Program-made: the position numbers and the translations under genes
Source of the DNA: Lentinus brumalis
Lineage: Eukaryota; Basidiomycota; Agaricomycetes; Polyporales; Polyporaceae
DNA length: 64,000 nucleotides
Assembly: GCA_001792895.1 (NCBI GenBank)
Contig: MARA01000008.1
Span: 1,116,001 to 1,180,000, forward strand
Reading direction: 5' to 3'
Shown here: positions 10,532 through 22,072 of the stretch, one piece after another
How positions within the stretch are numbered: position 1 is the stretch's first letter
Layout: each line of letters starts with the position of its first letter
The notes under the pieces: model-generated
What the model was told of the DNA's origin: nothing
Database searches by the model: none
What the model saw: only the letters and a program-made list of their open reading frames with translations

Positions 10532-13500
10532 TACGTTCTCTATTATCGGGGGTTTGGATTCTTTTTCATTTTCATTGTTCCAAGCCCTGCAATAATTGTA
10601 TTGCAAGTAGCCTCGGGCTGTAAAGTCCTACACGTTCAACATAATTTCACTTTCTGACCCGCCGGGACATGCTTCACGAAGGCGCTAGTCGACATGCCCA
10701 CTAGCGACTCCCTCTTCGCATCCCACACCATGCCATCTCGCAATGGAGCTTACGACTCGAACAAGGAAGTCGCCCCCACCCTCTTGCGGCGCAAACGCGG
10801 GCGAACGGGACTTGAACTTACGCGGAGGAGAGCTTCTGATTAGTCGCAACCCGACTTCGCCATTCAGAAACACACTTTGACAGCTGTCGCCCGAGGAAGC
10901 CTTCCGCCGAGGGGCCTGGAGCATCCTGGTCAGGCGGCCGCGGGGTATTCATGGCTGCATCCCCAAGCAGCCAGGGAACGCCGCTGGACCCTACATGCTT
11001 GCTGGCCGTGACCCACGTCCCCAGGCTTCTCGTGTTCGAGTTCCGTAGGCGGACGCCCGTGATCAGTGGGCGTCCTGCGTGTGGCGGAGGATGGGAAGGT
11101 TCAAGCGGGGATTCTATTCTGCGGAGGCATGCATGTCCGCCGATTCCATACCTGGCATGCGTGCCGCTGACCTGCGCCTGCCCGGGGTACCCCGCAGATC
11201 TGCGACATCCACGTCTTAGTCTCGTTCGAGCACACTTGGCAGTTGGGCCTGACGCGAGGAGCAGCGTTGACGTGGTGTGTCGCCAGCTGCCAGAGCGGGG
11301 TGCGTGAGAGCTTCTGACCCGCCGTCCAGTGCTTCCAGAGCGGTTCGGCGGATAAGCTGCGCGAGACATTCCCGGGCCAGTTCGCGCTCGAGGCGGGGCG
11401 AGCATCCATAGTAAGTAACCGTCGCGATAGCCAACCGGGGTCTATTGAGTTGCCCGGCGTCCAGGAACCAGCGGCGCAATAGAGGATATACTGTCTCCAC
11501 TTGACGACCATGGTACTCAGTATGGAGCCGCCGTATGCGGGCGCGGGTGGTCGTCGCTCACCAGAGCAGTACCGATCTGGGCGGGCGTAGCGCCTTGCTG
11601 CGAATACCTTGCAGTATCTTCACCATCTGACCGATAGGGCGGCTGGCTAAGCTTGAAGCAGACTAGTGTCGACCGCTGCGTGTCGAAGATCGCGCAGCAC
11701 AACACTCGTTTGGAAGGTCAGGCCGGGGGAGACGACTGAGTTCGCCGAGCGTCGTCAATGGGCGCCGAGATCGATTGATATCACAGTGTCCAGTTTGCTG
11801 CTAGGCGTTTGAAGATTTCTGCTTGATGTCTGCACAGGCGGCTTGAAAGGAACAAGGCGCCCAAGGTCGTGATGGTTAGCACGATCATACCCGGGCACAC
11901 GTCGGTCATAGCATCAGTACCGGGTCCTGCAACCGCGTCGAGCGTGGATGCTCTGCAGAATAGCACACAGATGCTGACCGCCCAAGAACCCATCTGTGCA
12001 CGCGAAAAGGCTGGATTGCGAGCACTGAGCAGACCCATCAGCCGTCGAGAGACCTATGTTGCCGGGCTGTAGAATAGTCGCTCGCTCGAGATGATGCATC
12101 ACACTCAGAGAGATCTTCCGGATCACCTTGTGAGCTGGGGAAATATTCTCTCCGTTGGCGGATGTTCCAGCAGGCTGTCTGTCTATCGTGATACCCAGCC
12201 TGCCATAGACACCGCAGGACCGCGATGTGTGACGCGGACACCGAATGCCTGTCAATAATAGCAGTGAGTCTCGAGACAAAGCGCCAGCATGCCTCCCAGG
12301 ACACTGACGATAGACGGTCTTACTGACGGAGGACGGGACAGCGGGGACACAGCGCCACACAGCTGCCGCTGTCTGCCCGCTACCCGACGCTGGATTGACG
12401 CGGCCTCAGGGACCATAACATAACGCATGACCCTCGGACACGCTCGCTAGGCGGCACCGAGTCGCGCAAACGGTAGAGCTGTCACCCGGAAGGCAAACTG
12501 TCAGAAGCGGTGTGATCGTCGGGCGGCGGGACAAGAGTCTGGCCGTGGCGCGGGCAGCGGGACGCCCGGTGGCAGGCTCTGGATTCTTATCCCCATGTAG
12601 TTCTGCAACGGAGCATCCGACGTACTCCCTTGGTACGACGCAAGCTGGCGGCCCGTGGCGCACCGTGCGCGTGTACCGCCGGGTGTGACAGCATTCACTG
12701 GCCGGGGAGTCGCCCAGCGGTACCGCCGCGACGACGACGCCGGACTCGGTGGGCAAGACGCGGTCATGCTCGCAAACGCCCACAGAGAAGGACCTACCGG
12801 TCCCGAAAGAAGTGGCGCGATACTCACCGGTGTGACGTGCTCCCGACCGACTCCTCCGAGCCATCGCTCGCTCAGCGCGGACGCCGAACGCACCGCGAAA
12901 ATACGGAGGAGCTGCGATCTGCGGACGGCAGTAATGATCGAGACGCCTGAGAGACATGTCAAGCACCTTTTTTGATGGCTCGCATCGGGGGCACGGCCAG
13001 TCGACGTAGTTCAGCGGTAGGAACGCCAGTCGTCCAGTCGCCAATATGCCTACTGGCTAGCAGAAGCCGTCAGTAAGCTGCCAGTAAGCCAGCGGAGAGA
13101 ATGGTGAAAAGGACGGCTCACAAGCAGATCAGTAACGGATATGATTTATCACCGTAGCCTAGTCGCCACCCGTGGTGGTGCAACGAGGTGACCTGCGAAA
13201 GCGAGGATGGACACGGTGGTCCAGACACGCCGTGCAGTCCGTGGCATATATGGGATCGGTGTGAGCTGCGGCAATAGGGCTTGCAGCGTATTTCCGGAGT
13301 CAGACGCGCAAGTTGGAAAGGATGGTGAGCGGCTACAACATCCAGGTGGCGAACGGCCGGGTCATGGAGACCTTGACAGCGTAAAGCACGCCGGTCGTCA
13401 TAGCATGCATTGTCGGCGTTGACGTGCTGCCTGCCAACATACCGTCAGGAACGCACTTCAAAGACCACGGGAACAAGGGCTACAACCTCACAACGGCCGC

Positions 13501-15602
13501 GGAGAACAACGCGAACAATGCGGTCGGATAGGCGCGCAAGCGCTTCCAAGGCGGGGAAGTCGGTCGGCCCCGCGAGGCATGTGGTCAAATTGCGCTAGAA
13601 GCGAGCCGTCGAATAGGACGATGGATGGCGACCTTTGCTACCGGACGGTAGGGACTCTGCATTCTAGAGAGCGGAAGACCGACGCCGCAACTGCTTTGCC
13701 GGTGGGACGTGGGAATCCTCGCCTCTGGACGTCGCCGTCCTGAATACATCTAGCAGCAGAACTTCTGTTAGCTAGATCGACGGTCAAGGGGCACGGGCAC
13801 TTACAGACTCGTCGTTCGAACGGCTGAACAACCGCTGCAGTTGTGGGTGCACCAATTTGTAGGTAAGTTCGTCTAAGCGAACACGCACGACGTGCGCACG
13901 CTGGAAGTCGTTTGCTGGGATTCAATCCGATAAGCGACGTCGTCGAAACCGGAAGTCTGAGAAGGGAGTAATGTTGACTCCAACAACACGTCACGGCGAT
14001 TGCTATGCATGACTGTCCGAATTTGGCTAGCGCCAGTCCAGCGGTGGCGGGGCGGAGTCGTTCGGTTAGCCCAGTTGCTGGATCAGCCGTGGCTCCGAGG
14101 CGCGGTTGTGCCACCACCCACGCGTGGGGTGGGTGGGAAACACACTGTCGCAGATCGTTCTTGAGACGTACGAGTCCATCGTTATTACGCGCAGCACGAG
14201 AAGCAGGGTAGGCCCTAGATCAACTTGTGGGATATCGCGCATGACAGATGGGGTAGAGGACGGGGTCGTTGAGCGGACATGGGGCAGATTCGGGGCTGTG
14301 TCGTGCGAGTCGGGCCTCCATCCGAGCTCGCGGCAACAACCGACTTCTAATCCGCTACCGTCGACGGAGGCAATCTGACCGCTCTGACAACCTGGCCGTG
14401 AGCTGCCCTAAATGAAGAACGTGCTCCCGGTGGTGGGAGAGGGGCCCTAAGGAAGCATACGATTAGCACGAGGGCCCGCCTTCGCGATGATTCGGCCGGC
14501 ATGCGCGCCTGGGCAGGCCGCAGGAGAATGCAAATATGGTGCGCTGTAAATGTGGATTTGCTGCGATAAGTCATGTGCTGGCAGGACCCTGAGGTCTGAG
14601 TATCCCACACTTATGGAAGACAGACAGATGATGGACTGATGACGGGAGCCCATTGAGCCGTCTAGCGCGGTCTGTGTTGAGGAACGGCCTTGGATGTTAT
14701 CTCATCCTAGGATGCCTCCGTTATCGACACATCGCCGGATGCGATCGGTCCTTCGTTGTACGTGTTGTGTCCATGACGGTGCGACACGAGGCACGGTGCC
14801 ATTGTGGTAAGCGAGGGCCGCAAGGCGGAGAACCACTCGATCACGCATTCGCTGAGCTTGAAGGGGCTGGAAAGGGCATTGTACGGGGACAAACCAACGC
14901 ATAAAAGGGGCGAGATGGCGTGGGAGCGCAGTCCCGAACCGAGCTCCGTCCCAGCCTGATATATCTTGGGATGATCAACAACAAAGAAGGGCAGAGGACG
15001 CGAACTCCCGGGGCCAAGGCGCAATACAGAATGCCTTTGTTCGGGCGACGGGGACGGGAAGAGAACGGTGGCTAGTCGGTGGGTTCGGAACCACATAGGG
15101 CATGCTGTGGGTACGCGGCGACGAGAAGAGGGCGGTGAAACGCGCGCGGCATCTGATGCCGGCACGCGCTGCACACGCTCAACTTAATTTTGGGCTATTT
15201 GCGGGAGCTGGGGCTGGCCATACGCAGCTAGCGTACCACGCCACCGAAGGCAGAAGACGAGCCACGCACCCCCAACTTTCCGGGAGTGTGGTAGATCAGG
15301 ACACGACAGGGGCGTGTGCTGGTCTACGGGCGACGTCGAGCAACGGGTCGCGAGGAGATGGTGGTGGTTCTGGAGCAAAGGGCGGCGAGGCGGGGCGAGG
15401 AATGCACGAGAACAAAAGCCGTTCAGATTGGGATCAGATTGGCCATCCCAGGCGGAAGCTGCAGATAGAAGGTTCCATGCGTTACGTAAGCTATAGGCTC
15501 GAATTGGCGTCGCATATTGCCGCAACAGAATACAACAGCTTATATCTCTCCACGCTCCGTCCGCCGTCCTTCTTTCCCCCCAACCACCACCATCCCCTCC
15601 AC
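10532..15602. other. 5-kb region without a recognisable gene
   Basis: After the pol III terminator no gene can be supported for 5 kb, while the rest of the window averages a gene every 2-3 kb. The longest frames (minus 12406-13044, 212 residues; minus 10818-11405, 195 residues) contain no motif I recognise. They are Arg/Ser/Pro-rich, as chance frames in GC-rich DNA usually are. No LTR, terminal inverted repeat or transposase motif was found by eye. Likely contents are decayed duplicated or mobile DNA. The last 500 bases include the promoter and leader of the next gene. Confidence 0.5.
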
Positions 15603-16328
15603 ATGTCCTATCCCTCCAAGCGACGCCGGACTGCGACCTCTGTTCTTGCTGGTGTTTTCGACGAGCGTCCTGCCCGCGACGTCCTTACGAGTCTGCTCAA
15701 CGGTGTCCCCATGCCCAAACAATCCGAGGAGGAGATCCAGGTCCGGAGGGAGAGGAAACGCGAGCGCAAGGAGAAGCGCGAGCGTGATCAGGACCGGGAG
15801 AAAGAGAAGCAGGAGAAAAAACGCGCCAAGACTGCCGCGAAGCCCGCCCCACCCGTCGCGTCGTCGTCCAACGCGATGCCCCCCGCCATCGCGCCAAAGC
15901 ACGCGTCGTTGCCCGTCCCTCGCCCCCAGGCATCTTCCTTCTGGCAGGCAAGGCCTCAGATTGTCATTCCCAGCCTCCAACGCTCCGCGTCGTTCTCCCC
16001 GCCGCCGATGCCGTCGCCGCCCACCACCCCGGGCCCGTCGATGTCGTCGCGTACTTCCGCCACATCCTCCAAGCGTCCCTACACGCCCGACGATGGCGAC
16101 GACCTCACCGATCGTGGCCAGAGCGTAGACATGATGGAGCCGCCGCACAAGAGAGAGCGGAAGAAGCGGCCTGCTGCGCGCAAGGGCTGGAAGGGCTGGG
16201 TTGAGGGTTCGCCCCCGCCGTCGGAGAAGCTCATCAACCTCGACCGCGCTACAGTTCTCCCGGAGAGGAAGACGCGTAGCGGAAAGAACTTCGATGCCGT
16301 CGCCGCAGGCAGGGAGGGCTGGGTTTAA
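15603..16328 (+). CDS. Basic low-complexity protein, probably nuclear
   Basis: A single exon of 241 residues. The start is the ATG in a Kozak-like context after a CT-rich leader; upstream in-frame codons look non-coding. Residues 1-10 hold a Lys/Arg cluster (SKRRR). Residues about 40-80 form a highly charged K/R/E/D helix, probably a coiled coil. Residues about 85-165 are Pro/Ser-rich and disordered. The C-terminal 50 residues look conserved: KRPAARKGWKGWVEGSPPPS, then KLINLDRATVLPERKTRSGK. I do not recognise a named domain. Composition suggests a nuclear protein; this is inference only. Confidence 0.65.
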   Translation: MSYPSKRRRTATSVLAGVFDERPARDVLTSLLNGVPMPKQSEEEIQVRRERKRERKEKRERDQDREKEKQEKKRAKTAAKPAPPVASSSNAMPPAIAPKHASLPVPRPQASSFWQARPQIVIPSLQRSASFSPPPMPSPPTTPGPSMSSRTSATSSKRPYTPDDGDDLTDRGQSVDMMEPPHKRERKKRPAARKGWKGWVEGSPPPSEKLINLDRATVLPERKTRSGKNFDAVAAGREGWV

Positions 16329-17896
16329 GTGGGGTGCGTGTCTCGCCACCGCTAGCGGTCCGATCTTGCTCATACCCGCCGCAGGTGTCCGTAGTCAATC
16401 AGTGCTGTCTCTCGCTTGTCGTGAATCTTTGTGCGTTCTCTTCTACCTCGCTTGCGCTCCCAATCACCTCCAATTACCGTCGTGTGTGCTCCTTCCTCCC
16501 CATTCTCTACACATACCAAGCTCGCCTATATTCCACGGCTCTTTTATTCCCCCGTTCGCGGTACATACGTTGTGGCAAGCCACTTTTCTGCTGGGTTGGA
16601 TTCTTGATCGTGCTCGCTCCGTTGCACATGTCGCTAGGGTCTTGCCGCTGAGTCGGAGTAGGGCAGCAGTGGGCTCGTTGAAATCTCTTGTATACATATG
16701 TCGTTGCCGCTATGTGAAGTCCAACATGGTTATTTCTTGGTCACTATTCCTCGCCACCGCGGTGGTCCTCCCGTGCGACGTGGCAATTGCCTCCGAGCTC
16801 TCGTGTTGTCGTCTTGCGTAGGTGGTTCGACTCGTAGCCACCACCCCACTTTCACCGCAGACACCCCGATCGAACATAGGATCGAACCGATCGTTCCTGC
16901 GCGATCATGTCGCGCCGCCGCCGCACTCGCGCCGCACAGTCGCATGGTACGCGCGAGCCGTGCCTTGGTCGCCGGTACGTTCTTCTGAGCTCAGTTGTTT
17001 GAGCACGCTTCCTCGCGCGGCGCGGGCGCGGATGAGGCACGGGCGCGCCGCAGTGGGGTGCCGAGATTCGCTGGGACGCGGGTGCGCGAGCCAATCTCAG
17101 CTTTGAGCTCCGCGCGCCATGCTTGGCGCCTGGGGCGGCGGGCGCGTCCGTCATGCGTCACATCATCGTACTACGTCTCGCGTCCGAGGGATGGACTGCT
17201 AACTGCGAGGTCTATGCATTTGTGCCGCGAGCGACTGCCAGATGTCGGAGCTAGAGCGGAGGCGGCACCGAACTCAATGCAATTCTTCCACATCCAAGTC
17301 TGAACGCTTGGAACGTTCGCAGGTTCCATGTCATGATTTGCGGAGAGGTCCTCCCCGCGAGCCTGTAACCAGTCAGATATTAGTCTGCGCGTGCCAAAAG
17401 CCGCGATGATTGCTGTGTGTTTGCAGTAGACAGGTCCAGGGAGATGCTAGCGATTGCCATATGGTCTGGAAGCTGAACTGGAACTGTATCAGAAGAGCAA
17501 ACAAGGCCCTCACTATGGTCATCATCATAGAGAAATTTTCCATGCATCTGAGTCTTAATACGCGTCCCATTTCCCTCGGATACGACGCCTTTCTTCGACC
17601 GGCGGGTAGTGGTTCCTACGTGACATCCTAAAAAGTGAGTGTGACATGGGAGGCGCCATTGCCAGATATGGGTCAACGGGTGCGCCTCCACGGGCGCCCC
17701 GCCACATCTTCGTCCTCACCGCCACCTGCCCACTCGTCGAACAAATCCTGGGTGAACCGCGGCCCATCAGCTACGACCTCGAGAGAGCGGGGCAAGGACA
17801 CAGCAAAATTCGGTCACACACACGCGCGGCCTTGGGACACACCGACCGCTCCCTGACAAAAGCCGACACCCGCGGCGCGTGCAGGAATCGCACACC
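16329..17896. other. About 1.5 kb: 3' UTR of the previous gene and MTG1 promoter
   Basis: The first 400-500 bases are T/C-rich without coding character, as expected for a 3' UTR. No gene was recognised in the rest. The last 150 bases are the MTG1 upstream region. Confidence 0.4.
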
Positions 17897-20800
17897 ATGC
17901 TGACGCACATCCCGTTCCCCGCGCTGCCCGTGCCCCCGTCATGGTTCCCGGGACACATGCTGCAGTTCCAACGCACGCTGCCGACGCTGCTGAACAAGAC
18001 AGACGTCGTGCTCGAACTGCGCGATGCCCGTCTCCCGCTGACGAGCATCAACAGGAACTTCGAAGGTGCGTTCCTTCTCGCCTTCTCCCGAGACTTGCGA
18101 CACGACTTCCATGCAGCATCCCGCTTGTCGTAAGGGGCCGCGGGGCAATGCACGACCCACAGGCGGGTGGGTTGAGACTCCGAGCAGCGGAGCTCGATGT
18201 TCCCATGCACGGGTGGGGCGTAGTCGTCTGGGCTGTGGCGTGTAGCACATGATAGCTGGAACAGCTGTGCTGCGGGCGGACATCCTATGCGTCTGCGTCT
18301 CACTTGACGTGCCTTCTGGACTGGCCCCTGATCCACAGTTTGGAACGTCCCGCACAGGCAGGCAGGGCGGTCAGGACGTCGTGGCGATTGCTACGTCTAC
18401 GACACAAAACAGTGTTCCACAGCGTCGGACGAATTCATTGCTCCAGGATGATGGGGTCTCGATGTGGGTTTGTGAACTCGCTGTCACTATACCAATCCCT
18501 TTTGAGCGGGATTTGTGTCAGCGAGCCTCGCTGTGGCAGGCTGTCGAGACGCTGTGGCGGTTGCTACCTCACCGAGACAGGCGACACAACGCCAGCAGCT
18601 TGTCCGGAGGCTCTTGACTATCTTGACATGGCAAGGCAGAGATGCCACCGTGAGATCATCATATACCCCAATACAGCCTGCTCGGTGCACGTCCTGGTAG
18701 TACTCTGCTTCCAGCTCATCCACTTCAAATCTGGTATCAGGGGCCGTGTCCACATATACACCCGTGGTACTTGTCTTGGACGAGTCATCTATTCTGGGCT
18801 GTGCAGGGACCCTGGGTCTACTTGTATTTTTTCCGATCCGTCGAAACGGACCATATTTGCTCAGCTTTAGGCCGTCCGCTCGGAAGCGGACAGCTGTGCA
18901 TGTCCGGGCAGTAGAGGTAAAGATACATGTTCACCCAGACGCTGCGGACACGCATGTCGCGCGCGGGCCTCGAGGTTCGACGTGGCTATCCAACGCACCC
19001 TGCCTGGCCATCGAGCCACCGCCCGACCGCATCTGTCGTGTCAGGCCCGCGGAGCAGCCCAGTTCGCTGAGGCCTCATTGATGCTCAAGCACAGGTGTAT
19101 ATCCATTTAAACACGTAGGGGCGGTGCCACACTTCAGCAATGATCGGGCTCGCGTGACGGGGCTTTGAGCGAGCCGTTGAAAGTCACTTGCCTGTCGGCG
19201 GACCACTTACTTGCGGCGTTCACGGATCATTGAAGCTGTGGCAGCCTGGCGCAGCGTAAGGCACTACTAGGATTTACCTGGATGGCAGAGTTCGCGGGAC
19301 GTACAGAGAGTCGCGCGAGGTGAATTGGAGGCGGCTGTTCTACGTGCAACGTCCGATCTCAGTGCAGGGCCGTACGAGCCAGTAGGCCGCATGTAATACG
19401 TGGTCGTGCGGTACTGACGATCGAGCGTTACGTGGACATTGCAGTCGCTTCCACGTTGCCATGTAGGCACCTTTCCATGACTTCACATAGTGGACACAAG
19501 CTCCCGCCGCAATAGTTCTCGCGTACGGTCGTACTCGAGTCAACGACTCCTCGGGATTGTTGTTGTCACCGGATGACGTTCATTCTTAGGACGCTACGCA
19601 CTGCGCACCTGCGCATGTGATCCGATCGCTGCTTTTGCGCTAGTCATAAGCGCAGCGTACCGGCCGTTCACCTTCTTTGACACCGCTTCTCGCTTGCGGC
19701 CACGCCAGACGACGTTCTGACTGCATGTTTCTTCACAGGGGTTCTGCAGAAATGGCGTCGCGAAAGGGGGGTGATACCGTCTCCCAGTCCCTCACCCGGA
19801 GGCTCTACTGCTGGCCCGAGCAGTTCGTCCGTCTGTGAGCGTGTGGTGGTCTTCAGCAAACGCGATCTGGTCCCTGAGTGGGGCGTCAGGGTTCGTGTTC
19901 GACCATCTATCTGCGTTCACATGTCACTGAACGGAAGACTCCGCGCAGCCGTTTCAGCGAGCGATGGAAGCAAAATATCCGGACCAAAGAACGTTCTTTG
20001 CCTCGTGGAACCACACGCGGGATATCAAAGCGTTGAACCAGCTCCTCGTCAGTATGTCTCCGCGCTCGTTCCGAGGCATCGCAGCGCGATTCATCCGTGA
20101 TACGCAGATATAGCGAAGCAGCACCCTGATCGGCTCGAACTGAACGTCCTGGTGGTCGGCATGCCCAACGTTGGGAAGTCGACCCTGCTCAACGCGCTCA
20201 GGAACATAGGAATAGCCGGACGTAAGTTCATCTTTACGTGGACTGCCTCCTTACTCACGCCGACATTCTGCCCCATGCTAGCAACGCCGAAAGCGCTCCG
20301 GACGTCTGCGCACCCCGGCATGACGCGCGTGCTCTCGACACGTCTGAAACTGTCCGTGGACCCTTTGGTCTACGCCTATGACTCGCCAGGGGTCATGCTT
20401 CCCTTCCTTGGGAATGGCATAAGGGGAGCGGAGAGAGGCGTGAAGCTTGCGCTTATAGGTCAGTTGACCGCCCCTGCTTCGCGAACATCGAATGCTCACG
20501 TACAGTCACTGAACTTGCGCGAACGGGAACAGCCGGAATCAAAGAGGGTCTCTACGAGACGGAGGCGCTCGCTTCGTATTTGCTGTATCGAATGAATGTG
20601 CTGGACCCTGTCGGTGAGCTGCCCGGCACCTGCTCCCGTACGACGGAAATTGACCCTCCCTCCTCCCACGCTGTCTTCTATCCGTCCATCGCGCAGCCCC
20701 TGCTTATCTGCAGCTGCTTCCGCCGGGATCCCAGCCGCTGCTTGACGTGCATGAATTTCTCGCTCTCCTCGCGAAGCGGCTGTGCATGCTGAAACGCGGC

Positions 20801-21169
20801 GGTATACCGGACACCTCGCGGGCCGCGGTATGGTTTATCAAATGGTGGCGGGAAGAAGGCGGCCTGGCTTCAGCGTCGGCCCCTGCACTCCCGTCCTCGT
20901 TGGCAACTTCGGGACTCGAGAGCTGCCGGCGCGGATGGGGCTTCGACTTGGAATGGGACGTCGCTACGTCGGAAGCGGGACGGTACGGCGAGGCCGCGAT
21001 CCAGGCGAAGATAGAGGGGTGTATCGATGCCTTCGAGGCGGCAGCTCTGGAAGATGAGCGGGATGGGAGCACCATTAGCTCGACCCAGGAGAAGAAGCGG
21101 ATGAAGGAGCAGCAGCGTACGAGGCAGCAGGCACGGACCCGGGCTAGGTTAGCCGCTCGTAGAGGGTAG
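17897..21169 (+). CDS. MTG1: Mitochondrial ribosome-assembly GTPase MTG1
   Basis: A circularly permuted GTPase of the YlqF/MTG1 family, acting in mitochondrial large-subunit ribosome assembly. The first exon (17897-18065) carries the family N-terminus WFPGHM followed by ELRDARLPLTSINRNFEG. The second (from 19739) continues in phase with VLQKWRRERG and has the G4 box SKRDLV. Later exons hold FFASWNHTRDIKALNQLLV, the P-loop GMPNVGKSTLLNAL, HPGMTRV (G2 Thr), the G3 box DSPGVMLP, GLYETEALASYLLYRMN, and a C-terminal domain ending in an Arg/Lys-rich tail. G4-G1-G2-G3 order confirms permutation. No frame break is visible. The odd feature is intron 1: 1,673 nt, against 50-70 nt for the rest. Confidence 0.88.
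18066..19738 (+). other. 1.67-kb first intron of MTG1
   Basis: GT-AG boundaries are good (GTGCGT donor at 18066; TTCTTCACAG acceptor ending at 19738) and splicing keeps phase exactly (56 codons plus one base, then two bases). It is about 25 times longer than neighbouring introns. No homology, terminal inverted repeat or target duplication was found by eye. A sequence insertion into a formerly short intron is the simplest explanation. Confidence 0.6.
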
Positions 21170-22072
21170 TAAGCAGTCGCCCACGTCGCACCATGTTGCG
21201 GGTTTCTGGGTCTCGCGCTAGCTGCGTGCGTAACGTTGCTGTACGCTCTTCATGGGACCCCAGAAGTTGGAGAAGTTTGATTATCGTTGATCTAAGTTCG
21301 CCAACATAGACTGCGAACCTCCAGTTCACGCTGGGTTCTACGGCGAATGCTAGTTTGTGCCTGTTAGCGGAAGATAAGCGACTGGTAGGTTCCTCCTGGC
21401 CATCGTGGATGATGCGTTCGTGACGACATGGCGACGAGGGATATGAATCGCGAGCAGAATTGATTATTCCCTTGATCCAGCCATTCCGCCTGCGGCCCGG
21501 GTCATGGAACACTCTAATCGTGATGGTGACGGGCAACGCCCACGGCTGATGCTGATACTTCTGATACTCCGGACAATTGCGCTACTCACGACGGGGGACC
21601 GTAGGCGCCACTACGTGTCTTCCCGCAACCGATGGGTGGTTATAACACGCAGATCGAGATTGGATAGTAATGACAAGGCTTCACACTCAGGACCTTGCTG
21701 CGGTCACTGAGAAGCATTCGAGAAGTCTCTAAGTCTACTACTAGTACTCTCCGCAATGCGCAGTCAAAAGGGAGATATGATTCCGCGGCGTCACGCTCTA
21801 AACTTCGTACTAGATGATACGATGGCAACGTCCGCAGTCCGCAATACATATGCGCGTATCCTCCGTCCGCTTCCAACAGCCTCCTGGGGACGGGCCTCTT
21901 CTCGAGCCAACTGGCCAGGTCCCTCTCAGGGAACGTCCGTCCATGTATGTTTCTCCTTGCCGGCGATGCCAATGGACGACATATGATGTGATTCGAACTC
22001 GTCAGACGATATACAGCTTGTTACGCAGCGCTATTCCGCGACAAGATATTTCGGTCAATTTGCGTCGTACTT
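21170..22072. other. Convergent intergenic region MTG1 / MFS
   Basis: The two flanking genes converge here. No gene was recognised. Both 3' UTRs must lie in it. Confidence 0.45.

Noticed and set aside
12985..13035. tRNA-like string (GTAGTTCAGCGGTAGGAACGC) resembling a D arm
   Set aside because: No acceptor stem closes around it and no T arm or B box lies at the right distance, so it is not called as a tRNA.
12406..13044. 212-residue minus-strand open frame
   Set aside because: Arg/Ser/Pro-rich with no motif, no splice context and competing frames; such frames arise by chance in GC-rich DNA.
14108..14136. Near-palindrome CCACCCACGCGTGGGGTGGG
   Set aside because: Imperfect, single copy and GC-rich; no partner suggesting a transposon end or operator was found.
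15102..15602. In-frame upstream extension of the gene at 15603 to 408 residues
   Set aside because: The upstream part lacks coding character and contains a CT-rich leader directly before the ATG at 15603.
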